NCBI GenBank assembly: GCA_947039515.1
Contig: CAMQYY010000004.1
Location: 1 to 64,000 of the forward strand
Length of the DNA: 64,000 nt
From: an uncultured Ureaplasma sp.
GTDB taxonomy: Bacteria; Bacillota_I; Bacilli_A; Mycoplasmatales; Mycoplasmoidaceae
Reading direction: 5' to 3'
Made by a program: the position numbers and the translations under genes. The notes below the pieces were generated by a model, which ran no database searches, was not told the origin of the DNA, and was given only the letters and a program-made list of their open reading frames with translations. Below are positions 9,880 to 22,414 of the stretch, piece after piece (position 1 is the stretch's first letter; each line of letters opens with the position of its first letter).

Positions 9880-12204
9880 CTAAATAACAAAATTTATAAC
9901 TTTTTTGTCTTTTATGATAATTTCTTTAACTTTTTTGTCCTTTATAATGGCTTTTACTGTTGTATTTTCAATAGCAAGTTTTTTTAATTCTGCTAATTCA
10001 TAATTGTTTTTAACAATTAAAATCGTTTTAAATTTTCCATTTATTTGAATCGGGATCTTTATTTCATCTGATAAAATAATCATATCATTATCAAAATTTG
10101 GAATTTTTTTTAAACAAATAGAATCAGAATTTTTTAGGATAACCTGATTAATTTCTTCTGCTAAATGAGGAGAAAATAACGAAAATAATATTAAAAAACC
10201 TTCTAATATTTCAAATGAAATTTTTTCAATTTTATAAATATTATTAATAAAAATCATCATTTGCGAAATAGCTAAATTAAATTGCATATTTTCAATATGC
10301 TCACTAAAAGTTTTTATAAATAAATTTCAATCAGAAATTAATTTTAAATCTAAATTCTTATGATCAATAATTTCTTTTTCTATTTCAAAATAATATCGAT
10401 AAACTCTATCAAGTCATTTTCTAGTTCCCGTTAATCCATTATTATTTCAAGGTAAAGATGAAGTAATTGGACCCATGAACATTTCATATAATCTTAAAGC
10501 ATCTGCTCCATGTGTTTCAATAATGTCATTAGGATTAATTATATTACCTTTGGATTTTGACATTTTTTCACCATTTTCACCAATAATCATACCTTGATTA
10601 ATTATTTTTTGAAAAGGTTCTTTTGTAGGAACAACTTTAATATCATATAAAAATCGATGTCAAAATCTTGCATATAATAAATGTAAAACAGCGTGTTCTT
10701 GTCCACCAATATAAATATCTACTGGTAATCATTTCTCAAAAAGTTCAAATGCTTCCTTTGAATCCAAATCAATATATTCACCATTATTTTTTTTTAAAAT
10801 ATAAGCTAAATAATATCAACTACTACCTGCTCATTGTGGCATTGTATTAACTTCTCTAGTTAATTTATTATTATTTTCATCAATAACAAATTTTCAATCA
10901 TCACATTTATCAAGAGGACTTATCCCTAAATTAATTTCCTTAAAGTTATCCACTTCAGGCAAAATTAAAGGTAGTGATTTTTCTAAAATAATTTGATTAT
11001 TTTCATCAAATAAAATTGGGAATGGTTCACCTCAATACCTCTGCCTTGAAAATGTTCAATCTTTTAAATTGTATCGATGCTTTTGACATAGATTATTTTT
11101 ACTAATAATATTTTTAGAATCAATTTGAGGATTTTGATGAGTATCTAACTTATTATGTCTAATGAAATCTGATTGTCAATTCTTTTTATCTGTTAATATA
11201 ACTAAATTAAAATCATCTTCATCATCAAGAATATAGTCAGAAACAAAAATTGGTATTTTTTCATTATTAATTAAATTGGTAATTGAAATTTTAGGATCAA
11301 ACATTTCAAAATTGTTAGTCTTTTTTCTTTCCCTATCAGATTTTTTTTCAGTTTTTTTAATAAAAATATTAAATTTTTCATCATCTAAGAATGGTTTTAA
11401 TAAATCGTTATTAGGACCTATTAATATAGCCTTAATATTATTAATATTTGAAACATCTTTTTCTTCAATAAAGATATTGGTTTTATTATTATTAATTAAA
11501 AATTCTAATTCATAACCATTTTTCTTACCAATTCATTTTCTTTGAATTTCCTTTAATGATTCTGGTCAATCTAATTCATCTAATCCGTCAAGGAGTTTAT
11601 CAGCATATTCAGTTATTTTTAAAACTCATTGTTTCATAGGTTTTTTAATAACTGGAAATCCTCCTCTTTCTGAAACAGGATTATTTTCATTATCAAATAT
11701 AACTTCTTCATTCGAAAGAGTTGTATTTAATTTTTCACATCAATTAACATTAATGTCTCTTATTTCGGCCAAATTATTTTCATATATTTTAGAAAATATT
11801 CATTGAGTTCATTTATAATACTTGGGGTCAGTTGTATCTACTTCTTTATCATAATCATAATCAAAACCTAATTTAATTAATTGATCTCTAAAAATTTCAA
11901 TATTTTGTTTTGTAAAATCTTTTGGGTGATTATTGGTATCAATAGCATATTGTTCAGCAGGTAAACCAAATGCATCTCATCCTATTGGATGAAGTACATT
12001 AAAACCTTTTTGTCTCTTGTATCTACTAATTATGTCTGTAGCAGTATATCCTTTTGGATGACCAACATGTAACCCTTTTCCCGAAGGATAAGGAAACATA
12101 TCTAAGATATAAAATTTTTCTGAGTTATCATCGATAAATCGGTATGTCTTATTTTCCAATCAATATTTTTGTCATTTCTTTTCAAAAAGATTATGATTAT
12201 ACAT
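9880..12204 (-). CDS. leuS: Leucyl-tRNA synthetase
   Basis: [41 protein letters not shown]; merged across many TGA codons. Confidence 0.93.
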
Positions 12205-12210
12205 TTTTAA

Positions 12211-14580
12211 TTAGTCCCTAAATAATCTTTGATAAATATCATCATAATTTTTAATTAAATGAACATCAATATCTTTACTTATTTCATGTGGTACTTCATC
12301 AAGAAATCTTTCATCATCAATAGGAATATAAATTTCTCTAATACCTGCTCTATATGCTGATATTATTTTTTCTTTAACTCCACCAATAATACCAACTTTA
12401 CCTCTTAGTGTTATTTCGCCAGTCATTGATAAACTTGTTTTAATAGGTTTATTTTTCAACAATGATAAAATAGCAGTAGTAATAGCAACACCTGCACTAG
12501 GACCATCTTTAGGAATTCCACCAGAAGGTACGTGAACATGAATATCTATTTCTTGGAAATTAATATCTTTTAATCCAAATTTTTCAGCATTAGATTTAAC
12601 AAAACCAACAGCAACACTTACTGATTCACTCATTGTTTTTTCCAAGTTACCAGTAATTATTATTTTGCCTTTACCTTTTGAAAATGAAGCTTCAATTGGT
12701 AAAAGATCACCACCAAAAGATGTATAAGCCATACCATTAACAATACCTGGTAAAGAAACATCATCTTTATTAGTATTGTCATACAGAATTTTGCCTAAGT
12801 AAGTTTGAACAGCTTTTATATCTATTTTCTTTGGTAGAGGTAAACTTTTAAGTTCATCAACAACATATTTTCTTGCAATAGTTGATATTTGACGTTCAAG
12901 TTCTCTAACTCCTGCTTCTCTTGTATAATGATTAATAACATACTCAATAGCTTCATCATCTCAAATTAAATCTTCAGATAATAATGCATCTTCTCTTATT
13001 TTTTTAATTAAATATTTTTTAGCTATTTCTTTTTTCTCAAATGGAGTATATGAATTTAATTCAATAATTTCTAATCTGTCTAATAAAGCATATGGTATTT
13101 GTTTAAAATAGTTAGCTGTCGCAATGAACATAACCTGATTAAGGTTATATTCTTCTTCAATATAATTATCACTAAATTTAGAATTTTGTTCAGAATCAAG
13201 TACTTCAAGCATTGCTGAGCTAGGGTCACCTTTTTGATCATTTGACATTTTATCAATTTCATCTAATAAGAATAATGGATTGATGACACCTGCTGATTTC
13301 ATCCCTTTAATAATTCTTCCAGGCATTGAACCAATATAGGTTTTTCTATGTCCTCTAATTTCACTTTCATCTTTAACACCACCAAGTGAAACTTTAACAA
13401 ATTTCTTATTCAAAGCTTCTGCTATTGAATTTGCTAATGATGTTTTTCCAACTCCAGGAGGACCAACTAAACAAAGAATAGGACCTCTTAAATTTTTATT
13501 TTTTGTTCTAAGAGCTAAATATTCTAAAATTCTTGATTTTACCTTTTCTAAACCAAAATGATTTTCATCTAAAACTCTTGCAACTTCAATTAAATTATCA
13601 TTGTCTTCTTGAACTTGTCATCACGGAATATCTAATAATCAATCAATATAAGTTATTATTATTGTGTTTTCATTAGAACTCATAGATGATTCATATTTTG
13701 CTAATTCTGATAGAATTTTATCTTTAATAATTTGTGGATATGGATTTTCACTAACTCTTCTTTTTATTTTTTCAATTTCATCATCTTTTGAGTTAATTTC
13801 ACCTAAATCTTCTCTAATTACTCTAAGTTTTTCACGAAGATAAAACTCTTTTTGTTGTCTAGCTAAATTTTTATTAATCTTTTCATTAATTTCTGCATCG
13901 ACCTCTGAAGATATTACACCATTAGGATCTAATAATCTTAAAATTTCATTATAAATAACTTTTAATAAATCAACAGCGCTATTTGTTTCTAATAATTGTT
14001 GTTTAACAATTAAAGGAATAGAACTATCATTATTTTCAATAAAAATAGCTAATCTATTAGCAAGAACAGCAGGATTCATTTTTTGAATAGGATTATTTGC
14101 TAAATCCATAGATTTATATAATTTTCTAAATCTATAATCTATTTTTAATAATTCTTCAAATGCTTCATTTAAATTCATGATAATTTCAATTAATTCGTTA
14201 GCAGTATCAGTTGAATCATCTTCAATAATTTCATAATCACATTCATATCCAAAAAAGTTACTAAAATTTTGATTAAAAATTTTAACTCTATTTTTTCCTA
14301 TTAATTCAAGAGAATATTCTATTTCACCATTCTCTTCTTTTTTAATGCTCTTTTTAATTGAACATAATGTACCTATTGAAAATACTTCAGAAAGTACATC
14401 AGGATCTTCATCATCATCATCAATTTGTGAAACTAAAATTATATTATCATTTTTTATATTTTCGATATTCTGAATTGTTAAAATTGATTGAGGTCTAGCA
14501 AACTCAATTATTTTCTTATCATTTGGAAGAATTACAATACCTCTTGATATTAATAAGTTTGTTTTTTTATCTTTTTTCAT
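12211..14580 (-). CDS. lon: ATP-dependent protease Lon
   Basis: [11 protein letters not shown] catalytic Ser motif, [27 protein letters not shown]+ LLDEIDK; merged from three ORFs. Confidence 0.95.
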
Positions 14581-14610
14581 ATGACCTCTTTTATATAAAT
14601 AAAAAGTAAT

Positions 14611-14655
14611 AGTAATATGTTAGCAAAATATATTTTTTTTGCTAACATATTACTA
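14611..14655. terminator. Long hairpin between tig and lon
   Basis: AGTAATATGTTAGCAAAA...TTTTGCTAACATATTACT, near-perfect stem. Confidence 0.6.
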
Positions 14656-14662
14656 CATAAAT

Positions 14663-16171
14663 TTACTTTTTATTTTTTTTATTACTAACTTTTTTTTCTT
14701 CAATATTTTTTTTGTCTAAAGAACTCTCAACATTTTCAACTTTTTTAGTTGTCTTTTTAGTTTTTTCTTTTGTTACTTCAACTTTTTCAATTTTTTCAGT
14801 AACTTCTTTTTTAACTTTTTCAGTTTTATTAGATTCTTTTTTAGTAACTTTAGATTTTTTTGACTTGTTATTTTCAAATAGTAAATCCATAATAATTTTT
14901 TCAGTTTCTACTGATTCAATATTATTTCTAATTAACTCAATTTTTTCTTCGTCATTAGCATCAATATACTTAGCATCAATAAGTTCTTTAACTTTTTCAT
15001 CTAATACTTTTTTAGAAACTGATATTTTTTCAAGTTTTTTTATTTCATCTATTAATAAAGAAACCTTAATGATGTCTTCAGCACTTCTAACAAAATTAAC
15101 TTCAAATGATTCTTCTTTTTGATTTGTCAATTCTAAGAATTTTTTAAAAGTTAAATTTTGTTCTTTTAAAGTATTATGAAATTGTTCTTTTATCTTTTTA
15201 ATTTCATCAGATAACATTGGTGTTGGAATTTTAGTAAATTTATTATTTTCAAGTAAAGCTTTAATTAACATTGATTTATTTTTATTTTCAACATCACCAA
15301 ATTTATTTTGTTTAATTATATCTCTAATAAAATCACGTAATTCTTTTACAGTTTCAACTTTAACAAAAGATAATGATTTAACAAATTCATCATTTAATTT
15401 AGGTTTAACTTCTTCTTTTATTTCATGTAATTTCACTTTAAAAGTAACATTTTTACCTGCAAAATCTTTAGCATGATAGTCTTCAGGAAAAGAAAGTTCT
15501 AAATCTTTTTCTTCATCAATTTTCAAACCAATCATTTTATCTTCAAATCCTGGAATAAATTGATTTGAACCTATTAGTAATTCATATTTTTCAGCTTTTC
15601 CACCAGGAAATTCTTTTTCATCAATAAATCCATTGAAATCAAAAATTGCAATATGTCCTTTTTTAAGATCTTTATCTTTTGAATCTTTTTTAACTGATTC
15701 TTTTGAAATGATAAATTCAATTTCATCATCAATATCTTTTTCATCTATATTAATATCTAAAAAATCTAATTCAAGATTTTTATATTTTTTTATTTCCACT
15801 TTTGGATATTCAAAATAAGTAATTTGAAATTCAATACTTGCATCATCAACATTACTGATTTTAATATCAGGAACTGAAAATATTTCAAGTTCTTTTTTAC
15901 TTTTATATTCATTTGAATTTTCAGTAAAATCAATTACTTTTTTTAAAAGAGTATCTGCTGCTGAATTAAAAATACTAGATTGAACTCACGGATTCATATT
16001 CTTTTTAATAAGATCTAAAGGAGCTCTTTCAGATCTACTAAAACCTTTAATTTTAAGAGATTTAGCTCCTTGTTTATAAGATAGAGCTAAAGGTTTTGCT
16101 CATTCTTCTCCATCAACAGTTACAGTAAAAATATTTTCTTCTTTTATTTGTTCATATTTAGTTAATTTCAT
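14663..16171 (-). CDS. tig: Trigger factor with Lys-rich C-terminal extension
   Basis: GHIAIFDFNGFIDEKEFPGGKAEKYELLIGSNQFIPGFEDKMIGLK (FKBP-type domain); merged N-terminus MKLTKYEQIKEENIFTVTVDGEEW. Confidence 0.9.
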
Positions 16172-16226
16172 TTTATTCCTTATGTTAAATTAATATTATT
16201 AATAGTATCATTATTTATTTATTTCT

Positions 16227-16406
16227 TTATATAAATACAGATAATAATAAAGTTATAAAAACCACTAAAAGCGAACATAAAACCATTGCTCATAATCTCA
16301 TTTTTAAAGATTTTTCTTTTGATTTTAAAATATTCATCTTTTCTTCATTTTCTAGATTTATCTCTTCACTATTATCAACTGGAAGTATTACATCTGTTTC
16401 AGTCAT
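16227..16406 (-). CDS. Small single-TM hypothetical protein
   Basis: MTETDVILPVDNSEEINLENEEKMNILKSKEKSLKMRLWAMVLCSLLVVFITLLLSVFI; internal TGA; overlaps the upstream gene. Confidence 0.5.
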
Positions 16407-17167
16407 TAATTGCTCATTTCTAGTTTCTTTTCAATAATTTTAATAATCATTTCCACTTCTTCATTTTTGTTTGTTTTATCATTATTATCAATATTTAAAT
16501 ATTGATAAATTAATATTTTAATTGCTAGTAAAATATTAGCAAAATCAAAATCAACTTTTTTAGGAAAGAAATAAATAATTAATATATTATACATTGAATA
16601 ACTTAATTCCAAATACGTTGTATTTTTAAAAAATTCTTTTTCAAATAAATTAATTTTCATTCTAAAGTCATCAAAAATATCTTTAATTTCAATTGTATTA
16701 ATTTCAAATATTTGATCTAAATCACAATTATAATATTCAATATCAAAGGCTAATTTTTGGTGAAATACTTTTGATATGATTAAAAATTTTTGAGCATTAG
16801 TAACAAATTTACTCAGCATAATTTTTTTAAAAATTAAAAAATTAAAGTCATCAAATTCACCAATAACATTGTCTAATAAATAAAATAGAGTATTAATATC
16901 AAAAGTTTTTTTTGTTTCACTATAGCAATTAAATCAAAGTTCTTCATTTGTTAGATTAGTATATTTTTTTTCATAAATTTCTTCGTTAATCAAATCAGAA
17001 ATTTCATTTTTAAGATCAGAAAAAAGAAAGAAAAATTCATTAGGAATATATGGTTGTTCTAGTTCTTCATCAACTTTTTTTAAAGCTGATAAATATTTTT
17101 TTTCACTAATTTCTTTTTTAATTTCTTTAATTAGTTTATTGTAAAAAATCTTTTCACTATTTATCAT
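16406..17167 (-). CDS. DUF3196-like mycoplasma protein
   Basis: N-terminus INSEKIFYNKLIKEIKKEISEKKYLSALKKVDEELEQPYIPNEF; merged across TGA. Confidence 0.5.
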
Positions 17168-17218
17168 TAATGCTCACTATCAATATTATTATATTACAAT
17201 TTATAAAAGGTTTAGTAT

Positions 17219-18052
17219 ATGAAATATAAATTATTTGCAATTGATTTAGATGGCACATTATTATCAAAAAATAAAAAAATTAAAAAAGAAAATCTAATTG
17301 CACTTAAAAAATATCAAGATTCAGGTGGTGAGCCTGTTATTATCACTGGTAAAGAAGTTAGTTCAGCTAAATACTATATTAATATTATTAATGGATATAC
17401 TGGTCATAAAATTAAGTACTTAGGTGCTTTAAATGGAAATATTATTATTGATTTATTAACTGATGAAATTATTTATTCACAAAAATTAGAAAATGATATT
17501 TGTAAAAAAATATATGATATTGTTGAAAGAAATAAAATTTGCTTTTGACCTTATATTGTAGGTCTTATTGAAAAAAATATTATTCCTATTACTGGTTTTA
17601 AAGTTTATAAAATAATCACAAAATTTAATCTAAAAAATAAAATAATTAAATTAAAAAAATATGAAAATATGACATGCTATAAAATAAATATCATTTCAAC
17701 TTCTTTTTTTCAAAGAAAAATAAAAAATACCTATCAAGAAATTATTGATACATTTACAAAAAATGAAATTGATGTTTCAAAAACATCAACCTTAATGCTT
17801 GAAGTTGTTAAACATGGTTCAAACAAAGGTAATGCACTTGAAATTATTTGTGAAAAATTAAATATTGATTTAAAGGAAACAGCAACAATCGGAGATTCAT
17901 TTAATGATGTTCCTATGTTTATAAAATCTGGAATGGCTATTGGTGCTAAAATTCATAAATCATATCGTGTTAAAGAATATGTTGATGAAATAATGCAAAC
18001 AAAAAAACATGATGGTGTTGCTATGGCAATAAATAATATTTTATTAAAATAA
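17219..18052 (+). CDS. Cof-type HAD hydrolase
   Basis: FAIDLDGTLLSKNKK motif I; ATIGDSFNDVPMF motif IV; merged across TGA. Confidence 0.9.
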
Positions 18053-18079
18053 AAAAGATCATTTTACGATCTTTTTTTT
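18051..18079. terminator. Bidirectional intrinsic terminator
   Basis: AAAAAAGATC-attttac-GATCTTTTTT between convergent genes. Confidence 0.8.
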
Positions 18080-19512
18080 GAATTATAAATATTTGTTTCA
18101 AAAGATATTTTTGATTCTCTCAAGAAAGTAACTTTTACTTTGAATGTTTTTAATTTTTCACTATTTTCAATTAATCTCTTAATTTTTTGAGAAATTAAAA
18201 ACATATTTTCATCACTACATATATTAGGATTAATGATTATTCTTAAATGTCTACCATGTTTCACTACAAAAGCTTTTTCGATTTCTTCAAATTCTTCACA
18301 AAGTTTTTCAAGTTCTGTTACTCTTTCAATAAATTTAGCATGATTTTCTAACCTAGCACCTGGTCTTGATGCTGAAATCATATCTACTATTTTAGTAATA
18401 TCAGAATAAATATTATTAGTAATAACATCATTGTGATGCGATTCTATTGAATTAATAATATAATCATCAAAATTACATTCTTCAGCGATTCTTATTCCTG
18501 CATTCACATGATTTTCATTAATTTCATAGTCTATACTTTTGCCTATATCATGAAAAAAAGCTGCTTTGGCCGCTTTTTCAGAATCAAGGTTCAATAAAAT
18601 AGCAATATGTGAAGCTAGATTAGCTACCTCAATGCTGTGGTTTAAAATATTTTGTCCAAAACTAGATCTGTACTTTAATTTACCAACATATGGATAAATT
18701 TTTGGATCCATATCTTTAAATTTAAGTTTATTGAGAATAGTTTCTTCACCAAGTGTTGTAATATTATTTTCAAATTCCATCAAAGATTTATTATATAAAA
18801 GTTCAATTTTATCTGGGTCAATATTCTTATGTTTAATCATTTCATTGAAAAGAATTCTAGCTATCTCTCTTCTAACAGAATTTAGAGAAGAAAGCATAAT
18901 ATGTTTTGAATTTTTTTCAATGATTAAATCAACACCAGTCAGAAGTTCAAAACTATTTTTATTTCTTCCTTCTTTACCTATTATTCTCCCTTTGAAATCT
19001 TCATTATCAAAATCAATAATTGTTATTGTTTTTTCAATTACTAAATTTTCTGAGATATTTTCTATTGTTTCAAGTAAAATATTTGCTGCAATTTGATCTT
19101 TTGTTTCAGAAATCATTTTTTTTGCTTGATTAATTTCAAATTCAGTTTCTTTTTTTAAATCTTTTTTTAAGATATTCATTAATTCTTTTTTTAAAAAATC
19201 TTTATCTTCATTCAAAGTTTCTGCTATTTTATTTGAATATGTATTAATTTTAGTTTTTAAAATAAAGTTATTTTCTTCATATTCTTTAATATTTTTTTCT
19301 AATCTTTTTTGTAAAAAAATGTTTGATTTTTCTAATTTATTCAAATTATTTTCATCGATGAAAGATTCATTTTCTGGATTATTTTTTGTATTAATTGTTT
19401 CAGAATTAGCTTCTTTTTTCTTTTTAATAGAAAAAAGATATTTTATAATACCAAATAAGAAAATAATTGATAATAAAATTAAAATTACTATTAAAATTGC
19501 GCCGTTATTCAT
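18064..19512 (-). CDS. rny: Ribonuclease Y
   Basis: N-terminal TM and coiled coil, KH GRIIGKEGRN, HD AFFHDIGKSID. Confidence 0.95.
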   Translation of the reverse strand: MNNGAILIVILILLSIIFLFGIIKYLFSIKKKKEANSETINTKNNPENESFIDENNLNKLEKSNIFLQKRLEKNIKEYEENNFILKTKINTYSNKIAETLNEDKDFLKKELMNILKKDLKKETEFEINQAKKMISETKDQIAANILLETIENISENLVIEKTITIIDFDNEDFKGRIIGKEGRNKNSFELLTGVDLIIEKNSKHIMLSSLNSVRREIARILFNEMIKHKNIDPDKIELLYNKSLMEFENNITTLGEETILNKLKFKDMDPKIYPYVGKLKYRSSFGQNILNHSIEVANLASHIAILLNLDSEKAAKAAFFHDIGKSIDYEINENHVNAGIRIAEECNFDDYIINSIESHHNDVITNNIYSDITKIVDMISASRPGARLENHAKFIERVTELEKLCEEFEEIEKAFVVKHGRHLRIIINPNICSDENMFLISQKIKRLIENSEKLKTFKVKVTFLRESKISFETNIYNSKKRS

Positions 19513-19589
19513 ATTTGTTTTTGTATAATAATCCGCTAGTGGATTATTGTTTTTCTCATAAATGATTCATTAAGTAGAATCTAAAATGA

Positions 19590-20567
19590 TTATATATTAT
19601 TTTTATATTTATTAGTAATTATAGCAATACCTAATGCATTTTTTCTAGTATGAATTGAAATAGAAGATGGTACAAGTTTTAGTTTTATTTTATTAGGTTC
19701 TATATGAAAATAATTAACTAAAGATGTTAATAAAAAATCAATATATTTACGTTCAGCTTGAGCATGAACAACAGCAATATCAATAATATTTTCTAATAAT
19801 AATCCATCAAATTTTTTCGTAACTAATTCAATTATTTTTTTACTAATTTCTTCTCAATTTGTTGTAAAACCTGCACTTTTATTTTTAAAATCAAGTTCAA
19901 CTATTGGTGATACTTTAGCTAATTTCAAAATCTTTGTAAATGATTTCGGAATTCTTCCGCCTCCACTTCCTGAAATGTCTTTAATACCAAAAAATGTAGC
20001 AGATCTTAATCTAATATCATTAACTAAATTTTTAATTTGTTCAATTAATTCAATTGAATTAATATTTTTTGATTTTTTAATTAATTCATGAACTTGTACA
20101 ATAATATATTCATTAATATATGCTGAAGATTCAGAATTTAGAATAATTAAATTAGGATAAACTTTAGTTAATGCTTCTAATTGCTCAAATTGGTTTGATA
20201 AACCTTTTGAAACTGGTAGAAATAAAACATACTCATGTTTTAGAAAAAGTCTTTGAAGTTCTTTTTCAACAATTCCAAGAGGAATTGTACTTGTATTATA
20301 TTTATAACCATTATCTATGTAATTGAAAATTTCTGAAAGAACTTTATCATTCGTTTCGTCTTCAAAAACATCTATTTCTGCACCTCTTGATCTTGTTACT
20401 GAAAAATTAAGAATAGATATATCCATTTTTTTTGCATCTTCTGGTGAAAGACTATTACTAGAATCTGTTACTAAAGCAATTTTATTTTTACTATGTGTTT
20501 TTGATCCCGTTTTATTTTTGGTTTCTTCAATTATAGATGTTTCTGATTTTATTTTTGTAGTAGCCAT
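19590..20567 (-). CDS. DegV family protein (FakB-like fatty-acid-binding)
   Basis: ALVTDSSNSLSPEDAKKMDI...NTSTIPLG...PVSKGLSNQFEQ. Confidence 0.88.
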
Positions 20568-20684
20568 ACTAAAAATATCCCTTATATTTGTTAAAATTAT
20601 AAATATATTTATTAAAAATAAATATATTTATAATTATTTTTTTTAATTATATTATTATAATAGCATTATTAATTAGGATGCTTT

Positions 20685-22412
20685 ATGATTTTTAAAATTT
20701 TAGAAAATATTTCAATAAATTTATTTTTTCAAACAATTTCAAAACTTTATCCTTTTTCTAAACCTATATCTAGTGGAATAAATGATGAATTAGCTTATTG
20801 TGAGTTCGATAATTGTAATATTAGTGATAAAGATTTTAGAAAAATAGAAAAGGCTTTTTTAAAGCTATCAAACGCTGCTTATAATCTTTCTTTAGAAAAT
20901 AAAAATCCTGATTCAATTAAAAGAATAAAAGAAACTTATAGTGAATTAGCACTTAATGATGTTTTAAGAAATGAAAATTTTTTAAAAATTAATGATTTTT
21001 ATATACCAATAGATAAAGATATTTCAGAGAATGAAATAAAGAACATTAAATCAAATTTAGTTAAAGGTATTTATGTCTTTAGTGTTGGTGGTTCTTATTG
21101 AAAAAATAATTGTAAAAATAAACAATTAATTAGAATTTATTTCTCTTGTAAAAGAACTCAAAAAGAAATGGATGATTTTGTTTTAGAATTTAACGAAAAA
21201 CAAAATAATGATCATAGAAAAATTGGTAAAGATTTAAAAATGTTTACTTTTGATATGTTATCTGGTAAAGGTTTGCCTATTTGATTAAACAATGGTTATA
21301 TTGTTAAAAGTCAAGTGAGAAAACTTTTAAATGAAATAGAGTTTCAACACGATTTTAAATTAGTATCAACACCTATTTTAGGAAATGTAGAATTATATAA
21401 AACATCAGGACATTGAAGTCATTATCAAGAAAACATGTTCCCAATCCTTGATTTTGGAGATGAAGAATTGGTTCTAAGACCTATGACTTGTCCTCACCAT
21501 GTTTTAATTTATAAAAATGAAATTCAATCATATCGAGATTTGCCAATTAGACTAGCAGAAGAATCAATGCTTCATAGATATGAATCATCAGGAAGTTTAA
21601 CTGGTTTTGAAAGAGTTAGAGAAATGACACTTGAAGATGCTCATATTTTTTGTTCTGAAGATCAAATAAAAGATGAAGTTTTGAATTGCTATCAAATGAT
21701 TATTAAAGCTCATAAAAATTTTGATACTAAAATATTACAAGTGGATTTAGCACTTCATAATCCAGATAACAAAGAAAAATTTCATAATGATAATGAACTA
21801 TGAATAAAATCTGAAAATCTATTAAGAAAATTATTAAAAGAAAATAATATTGATTTTGTAGAAAAAGTAGGTGATGCTGCTTTTTACGGTCCTAAAATTG
21901 ATTTTCAAGTTAAAACAAATTTAAATAGAATTGTTACAATGTCTACAATTCAATTAGATTTTCTTTTACCAAAAAAATTCGATTTGGAATTTAAAGATCA
22001 TGATAGCAAAATGAAAACACCAATAATGATTCATTTAAGTACAATTGGTACTTATGAAAGATTGTTATCAATTCTTTTAGAACAAAGTAAGGGAGCTCTA
22101 AAAACTTGACTTTCACCAAGACAAGTTGTTATTATTCCTGTTAATAAAAATAATGAAGAATATGCAAATATGATTCACAATAAATTAAAAATGAATTTTA
22201 TTAGAAGTGAAGTTGATTTAAGAAATGAAAGAATTTCTAAAAAAATCAGAGAAGGACAGATTTCAAAAACACCTTATTTGCTTATTCTTGGTGATAATGA
22301 ACAAAATGAACAAACAATATCATATAGAGAATACGGTCAGGAAAATACTAATATTTTAAAAATTAATGATTTTTTAGAAAAAATTGAAAAAATAATTAGG
22401 CTAAGAGAATAA
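20685..22412 (+). CDS. thrS: Threonyl-tRNA synthetase, N-terminally reduced
   Basis: [55 protein letters not shown]-binding and anticodon domains; merged across TGA codons. Confidence 0.93.
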
Positions 22413-22414
22413 TC

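Noticed and set aside
9840-9880. Disrupted or pseudogene status for leuS, lon, smc, ileS, thrS
   Set aside because: All apparent breaks are TGA codons at plausible Trp positions; frames are intact under genetic code 4.
14712-15122. Ser/Phe-rich plus-strand ORF of 136 aa, and similar antisense ORFs (8240..8443, 18731..19096, 49659..50039)
   Set aside because: Antisense to clearly homologous minus-strand genes; composition is the complement of Lys/Glu-rich coding sequence.
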